DNA of 64,000 nt from Chrysophaeum taylorii (taxonomy: Eukaryota > Sar > Pelagophyceae > Pelagomonadales > Pelagomonadaceae): the NCBI GenBank assembly GCA_029834535.1, contig JAQMWT010000683.1, forward strand, positions 39,025 through 103,024. Direction: 5' to 3'. Shown in pieces: positions 1 through 9,429 of this stretch. The first letter of the stretch is position 1. Every line of letters begins with the position of its first letter. The translations under genes and the position numbers were made by a program. The notes under the pieces are model-generated. The model did no database searches. It was not told the DNA's origin and worked only from the letters and a program-made list of their open reading frames with translations.

Positions 1-285
1 GTTTAAATCGTTTACTTGTTCGGCTTTCCATTGAGCGAAGATGATATCAACTTCTTGTTCAAGAAGTTGATTATATTCCGGAGCATTCCGGGTGTAAGCT
101 TCATATGAATCGAAGCAGAATAACGCATCCACATATGGACTTGTCATATGCCTGCGAAGCACCTCAATTTGCAAGCTCACCTTGGTTGAATTGTCTTGGA
201 AACGCAATCCTGCGCTAATCTTATCAACGAGGATTTGTTCTTGTTTGTAGATATCCGAGGTGGATATAATTTTTTGTTTTGACAT
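1..285 (-). CDS. Edge-truncated ORF, unknown protein
   Basis: An ATG at 285 opens a minus-strand frame that stays open for 95 codons and leaves the window at base 1, so only the N-terminus is visible. It begins MSKQKIISTSDIYKQEQ and is rich in Gln, Glu and Tyr, with no signal peptide, membrane segment or recognisable motif. Local DNA is more AT-rich than the gypsy blocks. It could be the start of a host gene or of another mobile element. No function is assigned. Confidence 0.4.
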   Translation of the reverse strand, partial: MSKQKIISTSDIYKQEQILVDKISAGLRFQDNSTKVSLQIEVLRRHMTSPYVDALFCFDSYEAYTRNAPEYNQLLEQEVDIIFAQWKAEQVNDLN

Positions 286-1161
286 GATTGTGACCTATTG
301 AGAAATAGGTTATAGGATTGATAAACATATTCGACACATAAGAATGAAGGGTTTCTCAGGTGCGGGTTCTATGTACAGTACGCTATTTTAAACGTGGGCT
401 TATTGACAAGACCAAACAAATCAACATGCTATTTAAAACAGGGTGACTTGAGACTGAAGAATGGATTAGTTCTCGAGCAGTCAGTCTTTTGTTGGGGAGT
501 GGAAGGGAAAACCCATACAAGTTTCCGCGGCTTGCATACGAAAGACTTTAATTTTATTAGTTATGCGAGTGCATATGACCAGTGACCGACCCAACTCGGT
601 CACAAACCAATTTAAATGGTGGGCACATACCGTCACATAACAAATATGTACAGTAGACCACCGCCAAACACATTGTCGCGTTGTACTCGTGATCAGGCGC
701 AAATTGATCATTCGATTTAGACGTACAACACAGTTGGGCTGACACACCAACGCATCTGGGCCCATAACCTGGAGAGATTTGACCCTCACCGGGTACATGG
801 TAGAGACTGCGTGCAGTCTTAGGCGTGTACAGACCATTCCGCTTGTCACATGCTACTACACAAGGTAGGGATTTAGGCCCTAACTCCTTAAGGACATTAG
901 GTCCCATAGAAGCATTTACACTGACAACGGGGAACGAAGTCTCTGTTAATTAAACAGAAAACCCCGTACCCGACGGTACGCACCTGGAGGCCTACTCCAT
1001 GTTGGAAAAGAGCTTCAGACTGGGTTCTTCATAGTCGTGAAAGAAAAGGGGCGGGAGGGTAAGGGAAGAATAAGAAAGGGAAAGCCGTATTACGGAGAGA
1101 AACCCCTCGTGTAGAGATAGGTGTGAAATGTTCCAGTGTCGCACACATAATAGTGTAGCTC
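286..1161. other. No recognisable gene
   Basis: This stretch lies between the edge ORF and the first copia LTR. Short minus-strand frames are open at about 481-907. One of them (557-907) has several Cys residues, but two overlapping frames are open at once and neither shows a domain, so I do not call a gene. It may be decayed transposon sequence, since it directly abuts an LTR. Confidence 0.4.
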
Positions 1162-1375
1162 TATGGACGTAGAGAGAGAAATTTGAAATAGGGATAGTAC
1201 CCCCTATCCTAGGGTTAGTTCCCTCGACTTTAGCACCTTTTGATTAAGAAAACGCTGTGATATTCACACCGGCTGTCCTCGTTCCAGGAGACAGATTCGA
1301 GGACAGACTACCACTGTTCTCACGCTCTGCTGAAGGGTAACACAGTTGAAATAACTGTTCTCTAGGTATTGGGCA
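1162..1375 (+). repeat. copia-A LTR
   Basis: Aligns by eye with the other copia LTRs at 16161-16367 and 28210-28418. Shared landmarks are the 'gtagagag' start region, the 'cctatcctagggttag' block, 'aacgctgtg', 'ctgtcctcgtt' and the terminal 'actgttctctag...gggca'. It is followed by a primer-binding-like site and a gag start, so it acts as a 5' LTR. The start is approximate because the first bases differ from the other copies. Confidence 0.7.
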
Positions 1376-1383
1376 CCAGCCCC

Positions 1384-1397
1384 GGTATCAGCAGAGC
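1384..1397 (+). other. Primer-binding-like site (copia-A)
   Basis: The bases ggtatcagcagagc lie 8 bp after the LTR end and closely resemble the initiator-Met-tRNA primer site of many plant copia elements (TGGTATCAGAGC). copia-B has ggtatcggtagag at the same place. The spacing from the LTR is larger than usual. Confidence 0.45.
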
Positions 1398-1520
1398 CTC
1401 AGGATTTCCAGACGAGTCCCGCTCACTGACGTTCCCGAACCCAAGCAAAATGCCAACCAATCAAGAACTCCAGAAGGAGAAGACAAAGAAGCTCGCATAG
1501 AGGCAAAGCATACAAGGGAG

Positions 1521-2798
1521 ATGCAAGCACAACAACAAATGATACAAGCACTAGCTCAAGCGCTACAAGCACTCCAAGCACAACTCAATGCCATGCAGAC
1601 ACCACCTGCCGTCGCTGCTGCGACTGCTCCCCCCACTCCAGCTCAACAAGACCCCAAGAACAAAGCTAACACCTGTAGTGACCCACCTAGCGCCGTCCTC
1701 AAGTCAATGGACTCGGCTCAAGTCACGCAGTTTTTCTTGCTCAAGTGGTACTTGGCTCTGATGATTCGTCCCGACAATGGTAAAGAGTTCGTCAACAAGT
1801 TGATGGAAGAGTTTTGTCAGCTATTCAACATGCGGTATGGCACTACGATTCCGCATCATGCTCGGGCGAATCCGGCTGTGCGGGTCAACCGCTTTATCAC
1901 GCAGATTTCTCCGTTCATGCTTCGCCTCAATCGACAGCCGCTGCTGCCGACTGATTACACGATCATGGATCTGGACGCCCGACGTTTGCCGAAAACTCGC
2001 ACTGATGTTGTGTCAGAGACCCGCGAGAAATTGAAGTTCTACACCGCTACGGTGAATGATGCTCGCAAGAAAGCTCTCCAGAAACAAAGGCTCGTTCGTA
2101 ATGCGGACCATGTTTATGTTGAATATGAAGAGAGATCGCATGTTTTGCTATACATTCCTTTTCTTCAGAACAAGCTTCGACCGGAATGGCGCGGCCCGTT
2201 TATTATCGTGGAACGCCTGTCTCCTGTCACCTACAAGCTCGAGTCTCTCGACTCTCCGCCCGAACGCCGTGATGTTCATGTTAGTCAGATCACTCCCATG
2301 ATGGTTTCTCCAGTGGTCGATCGAGCCGTGCCTAAGCCCAAGGAAACCTTTCGGGGCGATTTAAAGCCCGGTAAGTTCGTTGTCTTTCTGGTCCCCGATC
2401 GCAAACTGTCCGATTGGCGCAAGAAGATTTATGTGGCTCTAGTTTGTGAGCCTTATGATTATGCGAACGATCGAGTAGCTCTGCATTTCTACTCTGACCT
2501 CGGTCCGCAAGACAAGGTCTCCTACTACAAGCCCACCTCACATCTCTCTACTCGCAAGCTCAAGCCGGAGTACAAGGACGTGGACGGTCGCAGTTTCACC
2601 GACAAGTCCAAGGTCAACAGCAGTACCACTCCCTGTGTCACCGACTTCGCTCCGCACGAGATCGATGTGTTGATTCCCAAGTTCACTCTGCGTAGTGGAC
2701 GCGTCCCCGAACCCGTCGTCGAGCGCGTCTACAAGAAAGTCTCTTCCCGAGATGCTCATTCAGCCAGGGCTCGTTATTCTCGTCGCACCTCTCGCTGA
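1521..2798 (+). CDS. Chimeric ORF: copia Gag N-terminus fused to gypsy integrase C-terminus
   Basis: One uninterrupted 425-codon frame joins two unrelated retrotransposons. Residues 1 to about 70 are the copia Gag N-terminus: a Gln-rich helical repeat and Ala/Pro linker, then DPPSAVLKSMDSAQ as in copia-B. From about residue 73 it is gypsy integrase: a PDNG motif (second catalytic Asp), NPAVRVNRF where gypsy-A and B read NPAERVNRF (catalytic Glu lost), then a deletion of about 35 residues. The complete C-terminal module follows (LRPEWRGPF, SPVTYKLES, HVSQITPMM), as in the gypsy-A and B copies. The first Asp and the zinc finger are absent, so it cannot be a working integrase. The breakpoint is near 1735. 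It follows the copia-A LTR and precedes a gypsy-type LTR at 2829. A longer copia leader ATG at 1450 stops after 16 codons. Confidence 0.75.
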   Translation: MQAQQQMIQALAQALQALQAQLNAMQTPPAVAAATAPPTPAQQDPKNKANTCSDPPSAVLKSMDSAQVTQFFLLKWYLALMIRPDNGKEFVNKLMEEFCQLFNMRYGTTIPHHARANPAVRVNRFITQISPFMLRLNRQPLLPTDYTIMDLDARRLPKTRTDVVSETREKLKFYTATVNDARKKALQKQRLVRNADHVYVEYEERSHVLLYIPFLQNKLRPEWRGPFIIVERLSPVTYKLESLDSPPERRDVHVSQITPMMVSPVVDRAVPKPKETFRGDLKPGKFVVFLVPDRKLSDWRKKIYVALVCEPYDYANDRVALHFYSDLGPQDKVSYYKPTSHLSTRKLKPEYKDVDGRSFTDKSKVNSSTTPCVTDFAPHEIDVLIPKFTLRSGRVPEPVVERVYKKVSSRDAHSARARYSRRTSR

Positions 2799-2828
2799 GT
2801 GCAGCTCGCAATCTCACTAGGGGAGTCC

Positions 2829-3150
2829 TGTGGCGGCAACTCCTGACCGCGGAGGCTTAACCCGCTTCTCGATGCTTACACCCGTCCAACGGAACCCCTT
2901 TTTAAGAATTTTTCCTCTAGCTTCGTAGAAAAATGAGTCAGCTTGACGTCATCAGCTTTGGAGAGAGAGAAATTCTGACGTTGCAGCGCATATTTCGTAA
3001 TCAAGACCAGCATCCTCTGGTTCTATTCCCGGCTTCTCCGGAGGACTGCTGCGCCGAACGCGGTCGTGCGAGGTGGGAACACGTTGCCGACCCTCTCGCC
3101 TTGGGCTACGACGCGCGCCGGGGCACATCGAGACCAGCGGCACTCGTTTG
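2829..3150 (+). repeat. Divergent gypsy 3' LTR, end unclear
   Basis: Begins TGTGGCGGCAACTCCTGACC, the exact start of the gypsy LTRs seen (reversed) at 40959, 50727 and 58535. It then diverges, with shared fragments such as 'acccgt.caacgg'. It sits 30 bp after the integrase stop, as a 3' LTR should. No matching CCGCCA terminus is visible, so the right boundary is a guess and the LTR is probably truncated or from another subfamily. Confidence 0.5.
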
Positions 3151-3226
3151 AAAGCCGTCGCGAACATCCGTCCAAACCCTAGCTCGGCACGTTCGAGGCC
3201 GCCCTGCCCGAGCGCCGAGGGCCTTT

Positions 3227-3282
3227 ACTTAATCCGGTAAGCCACGCCATCAGGACTTAATCCGGTAAGCCACGCCATCAGG
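3227..3282. repeat. Two perfect 28-bp tandem repeats
   Basis: The unit starting acttaatccggtaagccacg occurs twice head to tail without a mismatch (3227-3254 and 3255-3282). No coding frame covers it. Confidence 0.9.
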
Positions 3283-3366
3283 ACCTTGTTCCGGACCTGG
3301 TGTCAGCTTGGGTAAGTAAAGGCTGTCCATCGCGACCCTCTACACTCGGTCGAACACGCGAGACGC

Positions 3367-4215
3367 ATGCCACGGACGTTCGAGCTCAACGTCGACGCGC
3401 CACTTGTCAAGGCTGTCCTGGCCACCGGCACCTGCCGACAGGTCTGGTCCGACTGGCAACTACTGAACGCTGTCGTTGCGCGCGACCGGTCGAAGAATCT
3501 CCGAGGCGTGGCCCTCGACTCGCCGAATTTTGCGCTCGGGCCACGACATGCATCAGGCGAGTATTCCGACAGTGCGAGTGGGATTTACCGGCGCAACTAT
3601 AGAAAGACGGTGTCTGGCGCTGTGCCTACGTCGTCTTGCAGCCGCACGAGAGCTTACCGTGGCCGACCGGCCGAATTCCGTTTCCGGAGGCTACGAACAA
3701 GACGTTTTGGACCACCGTCGGGCGAAAACAAGCCGCAGCCTTTCGCGCGAGCCAGCGCTGCGATTCTGCCGGCTCCGGCGCCCGCCCCGGCAGGCCCGGT
3801 CGTGCAGGGCACCAACACCGGCCGAGTTCGAAGCCCGTCGCCGACGCCGTCGTCTGGGAGCAAGCGACGCGTCCAACACGGCCGAAGCTACGCGACGCCG
3901 CCTCGCCAGAAGAGTCGAGTGAGTGGTCAGGAAGATGACGGCGACTACCGCGACAGCGACGAGATGGACGCGGAGTTTAGTTTGGAGGAGCTGCAAAAGC
4001 GACTCCGTGATTATAAAGCTCTGGTGAAGTCGCTACGCATGACAGTCAACCGCCTGTATTGTGCGCTGGACGAGAAAGAGGACAAGATCACCGCCCAGCA
4101 AGAAGAACTCCGTCGCGTACAGGCCGAACTTGATACTGTTCGACTTTCGTACCAACCCACCGGTGCCGGAGAAGAAGATGATGATGTGGCGGAGCTGACT
4201 TCCCAGCGTAGCTGA
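3367..4215 (+). CDS. Hypothetical protein with C-terminal coiled coil
   Basis: A 282-codon frame from ATG 3367. The N-terminus (MPRTFELNVDAPLVKAV) reads like protein. Residues 80-150 are Arg/Pro/Ala-rich and another frame (3636-3938, with LPWPTGRIPFPEATNKTFW) looks at least as protein-like there, so a frameshift pair may be hidden. Residues about 200-265 form an acidic lead-in and a strong heptad coiled coil (EELQKRLRDYKALVKSL, then EEELRRVQAELD-like repeats), ending within a 17-bp minisatellite. Such a basic middle plus coiled coil can be a retrotransposon Gag, but no zinc knuckle is seen. It lies between a gypsy LTR and copia-B. Function unknown; it may be a pseudogene. Confidence 0.4.
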   Translation: MPRTFELNVDAPLVKAVLATGTCRQVWSDWQLLNAVVARDRSKNLRGVALDSPNFALGPRHASGEYSDSASGIYRRNYRKTVSGAVPTSSCSRTRAYRGRPAEFRFRRLRTRRFGPPSGENKPQPFARASAAILPAPAPAPAGPVVQGTNTGRVRSPSPTPSSGSKRRVQHGRSYATPPRQKSRVSGQEDDGDYRDSDEMDAEFSLEELQKRLRDYKALVKSLRMTVNRLYCALDEKEDKITAQQEELRRVQAELDTVRLSYQPTGAGEEDDDVAELTSQRS

Positions 4216-4273
4216 CTCCCGAGCGGAGCTGACTCCCCAGCGGAGCTGACTCCCCAGCGGAGCTGACTCCCCA
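4189..4273. repeat. 17-bp minisatellite, five units
   Basis: Five head-to-tail units of gcggagctgactcccca. The first two are degenerate and the last three identical. The array covers the last codons and stop of the preceding ORF, so copy-number change would alter that C-terminus. Confidence 0.9.
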
Positions 4274-4584
4274 ACGTCGATTAGAGCTTCTCCGACCACT
4301 TATGGCGCGCGCGATAAGCTTCCGCGAGGACGACATCGGCGACGCGACCTCCTCGCTGACTTCACATCGAGACTCCCGGCGCACGAGCGTTCGGCTTTGA
4401 TGACGATGTTGCCGGATGAAGCAGCCAATGTGCAGCTTGCACATGTTTACGAAATGTTGGGCGGTTTCGTTGTATACACAAGCCTCGGAAGGGCAGAATT
4501 TTTCGTCTGATGTGGCACCTTGGGGAGAGCGATAGGGTCTAGTTTTAGGGTGACTGTTTTCTACAATGCTAGAGGTAAATTTGG

Positions 4585-4974
4585 AGGCTAATCCGGAAGC
4601 CGCCCACACACTTTTATACCGCTATAGATGGTGGAGGATTCACGACCGAACGCATGGTCCCTGGTTCAAATCTATCCCTGACTTAAGTGTCTCGACTTTC
4701 TTACTCTCCCCCCGTGTCCAGACCGTCAAGCGTTGACGAACACGTCCGCGAGGTATACGTGTCTGGCCGGGACGAAATAGCCTCCAAATTTTCGCCGAGG
4801 TGGCGCCATGGTAGCGCCTTTGGCAAACGATCGACTCTGAGAATACCGCCGGGGTCGGCGTCCTTTCTTTAAAAGGGGGCGCCTGTGGCGGTTACTACTG
4901 CTTTATGTAGCGAAAAGTGTATGGTCAAATAGGCTAATCCGGAGAAGCCGCCCACACACTCTTATGTCGCTATA
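4585..4974. repeat. About 42-bp direct repeats bracketing a 300-bp segment
   Basis: The block aggctaatccggaagccgcc...cgctata at 4585-4626 recurs with few changes at 4931-4974, immediately before the copia-B LTR remnant. The intervening 4627-4930 contains ggttcaaatc (4663-4672), close to a pol III B box, a short frame 4687-4872, and cctgtggcggttactactg near 4881, which recalls the gypsy LTR start. It could be a solo-LTR remnant, a SINE or a long target duplication; I cannot decide. Confidence 0.45.
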
Positions 4975-5094
4975 TCAACACCGTGCTGTCCTCGTTGTTA
5001 GGAACAGGACAAGGGCAGCTCTACCACTGCTCTCACTCTACCGAAGGGTAACACAATCGAAATTACTGTTCTCTAGGCTCTAGGTATATGGGCA
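4975..5094 (+). repeat. copia-B 5' LTR remnant
   Basis: Matches the last ~120 bp of the 3' LTR (ctgtcctcgttgtt.ggaacagg, ctctcactct.ccgaagggtaacac) and ends in tatgggca, with gag 78 bp downstream. The first ~90 bp of the LTR are missing and replaced by the direct-repeat block at 4931-4974. Confidence 0.7.
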
Positions 5095-5101
5095 TCCGTC
5101 C

Positions 5102-5114
5102 GGTATCGGTAGAG
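5102..5114 (+). other. Primer-binding-like site (copia-B)
   Basis: The bases ggtatcggtagag lie 8 bp after the LTR end, aligned with ggtatcagcagag of copia-A. This supports a conserved tRNA primer site resembling the initiator-Met type, with two substitutions. Confidence 0.45.
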
Positions 5115-5171
5115 TACCATGATTTCCAGTCGAGTTTTGCTCGCTGAAGTTCCTGAACCAACAAAAACAAG

Positions 5172-6753
5172 ATGGCCACTCGCAATCAAAGTAACCTAGA
5201 TCAAAGACAAGAGATACAAACCCTGAAATCGGAGATGGACACTCGTATCGCAGCCGAGGTTACAGCCCAGGTCGCAGCCGCTGTCGCCGCACAGATGTCA
5301 GCCAACACCCCACCACCTGCCGTCGCCGCTGCATCTGCCCCCCCCCCACTACGTCTCAACAAGACCGCAAGAACAAGGCCACCACCTTCTCGGACCCCCC
5401 TCGCTCTGTCCTCAAGTCCATGGACGGCGCTCAAGTCCCCCCCCAAATGCTCTCTTACCATGTCATGCCTTTGTTCGTCGAACATCTCATGCCCGAAACA
5501 GGCATAACTCAATACTTCCTGCAAGGCCTCTACACGTGGGAATCCGTCATACGCGGATCTAGCGGCCTAGCAGACGCTCTCCTCAGTCACTGCATCGAAG
5601 AATACGACAAAAGCCCCGCACTCCACGCCATATCTGGCAACACGCCGGATTTTCAAGGTCGCCTGGTCTACTACCAGGGCGTATACCGCAAATTCGGCAA
5701 GGACTTCCTTGACAATATATATGAGCCCAAACTCAAAGAACTCCAAGCACAAGATAAAGACACCATCGATTCGTCGAAAGGAAAGCTCTATCCTATCACG
5801 CAACCTCACCTCGAAGATAAAGAAGCTGATTTCATCGTCTACCTCCGCGCGACCGCACACCCTCTATTCCGCCGTTTTCTGCACGCCGGTCGCGACTCTG
5901 CCAAGCACCCTGCATACGACGAGATCGACAAACTCGGACCCTCTCACCCCATAGGCCTCGAATTCAGACACCAAGTTTGCTTCGCTCTTGACAAGCACAC
6001 GGGCCAGAACCATGTCCATCATGCTCACTATGTTTTTAATTCGTCCCTGGAGGCGCCGTTCAACCCGAAGATCCACGAACCAGCGCACTATATAGACTAT
6101 ATGCGCCATGTCCAACAGCAACTACGTCAAATCACGGACGATCCTTCTCTCCTATTCGACGACGACACGATAAAAGAAAAAACTCACAAGATACTCCGCC
6201 TCAAGTAACCTCCAAGTTTACTTGACTCCCGCGCCCCAACTCACATCAAAGGCTTCGCCCGTCTAGCTAACTGTCTTCGTACCCTGAACGACTCTCAGCT
6301 CCTCGACGAAGATAAGGCCGCGATTCATCATCTGCCCAAGCTAATTGCCCGCATCACGGTTATATCAACCTGTGAGCGCAACTTTTGGGCTCACCCCGAG
6401 CCTCATCACACCCTTAACTTCAAGCCTCTCCGCTTTGTCACCGGCTTCGGTCGTCTGCCCACCAAAGACAAGACAACCCTCGCCTCCGTTCCCGCCGTCA
6501 TGGTTTTCATTTCACCGAAGATGACGATGGCGCGTCTCCCCCCGAAGACGACATTCCTCCGGATCCAGATGAAGCATCTCCTGAAGATGCCGACCTTGTC
6601 GACGCCTTCCTCACAGAAGCCAATCTCGACCCATACGATGATAACGCACTCATCCAACAACTCCACGCTTATCGCAAGAAACAAGTATCTCGCCACCCCA
6701 ATAAAAATTCACCCAACAAGCCCCCAAATCCCCGTTCACCATCATACTACGAC
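5172..6753 (+). pseudogene. copia-B gag, 5' part
   Basis: Starts ATG 5172 (MATRNQSNLDQRQE) with a helical Ala/Gln-rich stretch. It shifts frame at a C-run near 5340 into the frame ending at 6208 (SVLKSMDGAQV, then a structured Gag core ending HYIDYMRHVQQQLRQ). A TAA replaces a codon that is Tyr in copia-C at 6206-6208. Coding then resumes (LDSRAPTHIKGFARLANCL) with further shifts through an acidic Asp/Glu/Pro-rich region, up to PRSPSYYD, where the first DNA transposon interrupts it at 6753. No CCHC knuckle is visible. Confidence 0.75.
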
Positions 6754-8165
6754 TATGACTCACGTATTTCCGGAAAAGTGAACAACCGACCTGGAAATTT
6801 CCGGGAACTTCCATATTTTCCCATTTCCGTGGAAATTCCGGGAACTGGAGAGGAGATTTTCGGTCACCTGGCGGACTGGGCCCAAAGTGGCTAAAACGCG
6901 CAATAGAGACACGTGGGTGTCCACTAAGGTGTCTGCGACCGCCCCCAGCGCGGGGAGTGCGGTGGTGTGAGCACGCAAGGCGTTCAGTGGTTTTTGGAAA
7001 GTCTTTGAAGGTAAGTGCTAATAAGAGGGGGGGGGAGTGTGAACGTGAGCATGCGGGGGGCTCGGTGACTTGCTTGAGTGTTTCGTTTAACTTCGATTGC
7101 AACGCTAGCAGCGTTTCAGTCGCAACGGTAGAGGCTTTGAGAGCTGCGAACCTCAGTCGTCGAAAGGCTGTCGTCGATGCGGCGGCGCTGCCGAGGAGTC
7201 TCATCGACGTCGGCACCATCTAGGATAAGCGGCCGGCGGGAAGAGGCAGCAGAGGCAGAGGGGAGTGTCTTCTTCTAGCACCAGCAACCAGCCTTAACAA
7301 TCGGAGTTCGACTGTCGTCCACATAGTTTTCGAGTTTAAGCCCGTGCTGACAAGGCGCGTTGCTGTCCCACCGAACGTCGTAGTTGTAGACCCGGGCCCG
7401 CGGATTGAACTTGACCACCCTCCCGAACCACCACAGATGGCTCTCAAATGTCGTCGTCGAGGTGTCCAAGCAGCAAAGTAGAACGTAGAGCGGGATCTTT
7501 TCGTCCTCGCGGAGAAAGGAAGCCGGCTTGTCGACGAACGAGAAGCCTGGAGGAACTTCAAACTCATCGAAGTAGACCGCACCATCTTGCTCTTCGTCTC
7601 TCCCGTCATCGTCGTCTTCCAAATCAAGATCTTCGTCGTCCTTGCGGCCATTGTCGTCATCGTGGCTCTCACCCGGCAGATAGTCCCCGATGTTCGCGCG
7701 TCGAAACTCTAGACCACAATGGGTCCGCTATGAGCGTCAGCTTTGTCTTGACGTTCGCCGCGACCGTCAACTTCGACGGGATCGTCCGTGTAGAGGTTCC
7801 AGGGGCGTCCAGCACCGCCTCTTCTTCACTAAAGAACGCCAACACTTTCAACCCTTTGTCCCTGAAAGGTTGACCCCTGCAAGGTCCACTCAGCGCCTTG
7901 TGAACCGCGGGGGGGACCTCCCGCCCATCCCGCTCGAGCGTGTGGCCCATGACACCAACACGAACGTGCACACCGGCGCTCTCACTAAGCGGCCTCACAG
8001 TGGGCGAGCGTGGAGCCCTTGCGCGCGCACTACACACTGAATATTCATGATTTGACGCACTTTTCCAGTCTCCGAGAGGCCCTTGGGGACTTCTAGGAAT
8101 TTCTGGAAGTTTCTATTTCCAGGAAGTTCCATAAAAGTTCCATTTTCTTTTCCGTGCGAGTCACA
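6754..8165. mobile_element. TE-A: DNA transposon with 8-bp target duplication (hAT-like)
   Basis: Inserted in copia-B gag and flanked by ACTACGAC on both sides (6746-6753 and 8166-8173). The ends are imperfect inverted repeats, TATGACTCAC at the left and TGTGACTCGC (complement) at the right, with shared subterminal tggaaa/ggaact motifs. Removing the insert and one duplication restores the SYYD codons seen in copia-C. An 8-bp duplication is typical of the hAT superfamily. The internal minus-strand frames are broken, so no transposase could be identified. Confidence 0.7.
7220..8037 (-). pseudogene. Broken ORF inside TE-A
   Basis: Two minus-strand frames read as one decayed gene. 8037-7669 contains KGLKVLAFFSEEEAVLDAPG and TIPSKLTVAANVKTKLTLI. 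After a frameshift, 7622-7275 contains an acidic stretch, YFDEFEVPPGFSFVDKPASF and LWWFGRVVKFNPRARVYNYD followed by VRWD. The 'W.FGRVV.F...YDVRWD' pattern is reminiscent of a chromo- or Tudor-like barrel, as found in some transposon-encoded proteins, but I cannot assign a family. It may be part of the TE-A protein or captured host sequence. Confidence 0.4.
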
Positions 8166-8179
8166 ACTACGACATCAAT

Positions 8180-8862
8180 AGTGAGTTTCCGCAGGTTAGA
8201 GCCGAAAAAAAGAATATAGAGCCGTTTGTAGTCCGCTGCATTTACGTGTCAACGCCTGGAAAAGCGTGACACGTGTGCGATTACGCAAGCACTTCAACAA
8301 AAATGGCGCGCACAATCCGCCGCAACCTTCACAGGGCGATGCGCGCCGTGCGGCGTCCTACGGTGGCAAGGCCGCTGCCGAGGGTCCCTGTGAGACGGCG
8401 CATGACGGGGGCTGAACGGCGCAGGTGGTGTTTGTGGCCTTGGTGAACTCCGCGCACAAGTCCCCCCACATCTCGTCCTCTCCTTCCTCGCGTTGAACGG
8501 GTCGAAGGCCACCCAGTTGCGGACGATGGTCTCCTTGATCTTCGGGTCCGCCAGGTGGTTGCCGCTGAACGACACCTTAGACGCGACGGACATCTCAAAC
8601 CGCATCACGACGCCCGCCGTAGCTAACCCCCATTTTGTACCACCCTGCGGTGCCTCCCTTCCACGCCCGCTCCGCATTTAACCTTCGAGTTTACTCTTAA
8701 ACCCCGATTTTGTTGAAGTTATCGAAAACGTCGAAATTGAAAGCAAATTTTCTGTGCTGACCTTTCTCGATAAAATTGTAGAGCCGTTACATAGCCGTTT
8801 TAGAGTCGTTGAATGACCGTTCGTTTTTTTTTTCCGGGTTTCAGCCCTGCGGAACCTCACTT
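8180..8862. mobile_element. TE-B: second terminal-inverted-repeat insertion
   Basis: The left end agtgagtttccgcaggtt.gagcc matches the reverse complement of the right end (agtgaggttccgcagg..tgaaacccgg). The flanks are Gag codons (catcaat on the left, gacagtccc on the right) that join to YDINDSP as in copia-C. The target duplication is only about 2 bp (AT) or ambiguous. It lies 6 bp past the TE-A duplication, so two insertions hit neighbouring codons. Superfamily undetermined. Confidence 0.65.
8294..8677 (-). pseudogene. Coding remnant inside TE-B
   Basis: A 127-codon minus-strand frame whose first half is protein-like (GLATAGVVMRFEMSVASKV, FSGNHLADPKIKETIVRN, WVAFDPFNARKE). It then becomes Pro/Arg/His-rich, suggesting a frameshift near 8480. 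No domain is recognised. It is probably the residue of the TE-B protein. Confidence 0.35.
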
Positions 8863-9425
8863 ATGACAGTCCCAAGCCCGAAGCAGCCCCGGTCACCCCC
8901 ACCAAGCATAAGCCGAATCCCCGTGTTCCTACTGTCACCCCCGATAAACGCGAACACCCGCACCTCCGCAAGGTCACCTTTCCCACACAGACGCACCCCC
9001 CCAAGCCACCCACTCCTGACCAACGATTCAAGGTCCCAGTACGTGATGTCCGTCGCAAGCTCCAGACAATCCGCAACCTCAGTCAAGCCGGCCGCCAACA
9101 CACTTCCAACTCTGAACGCAGGACCAAGCTCATCAACCTCATCACCACCATATCTGACGAAATTCTTCTCTCGGAGGCTGACACCGACGCCGCCGACTTC
9201 CTTCAGCTCCTCTACACCGATGATCAAGCGGACGAGGGCGCAGTCGACGACGGCTCATCTTATGATGACCAAGGTCAACTCGGTTTATACGACGACCATG
9301 ACCAACTAGGCTTATACGACGATCAAGTTCCCGAAATCGAAGATCCAGCCGGCTCAATCGAAAACTACGTACAACGTCATCGAGACTACATACGTGCCCT
9401 TCATCAGAGCCAGCTTTCCCACTAA
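8863..9425 (+). pseudogene. copia-B gag, 3' part
   Basis: Continues Gag after TE-B: DSPKPEAAPVTPTKHKPNPR, PDKREHPHLRKVTFPTQTHP, VRRKLQTIRNLSQAGRQHTS, then LINLITTISDEI and acidic repeats DDQGQLGLYDDHDQLGLYDD, ending ALHQSQLSH and a TAA. The same order occurs in C and D. The repeated (D/E)DxGxLGxYDD motif is a family hallmark. The protease frame follows in another phase. Confidence 0.7.
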
Positions 9426-9429
9426 CGGT

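Noticed and set aside
481-907. Overlapping minus-strand ORFs of 116-122 codons
   Set aside because: Two phases are open over the same bases, neither has a domain, and a transposon LTR follows immediately.
4621-4700. tRNA gene around the ggttcaaatc box
   Set aside because: No acceptor stem, anticodon arm or A box can be paired around it.
6650-7219. 189-codon minus-strand ORF
   Set aside because: It crosses the TE-A left boundary at 6754 into antisense gag, so it cannot be one gene, though its first third may belong to the TE-A protein.
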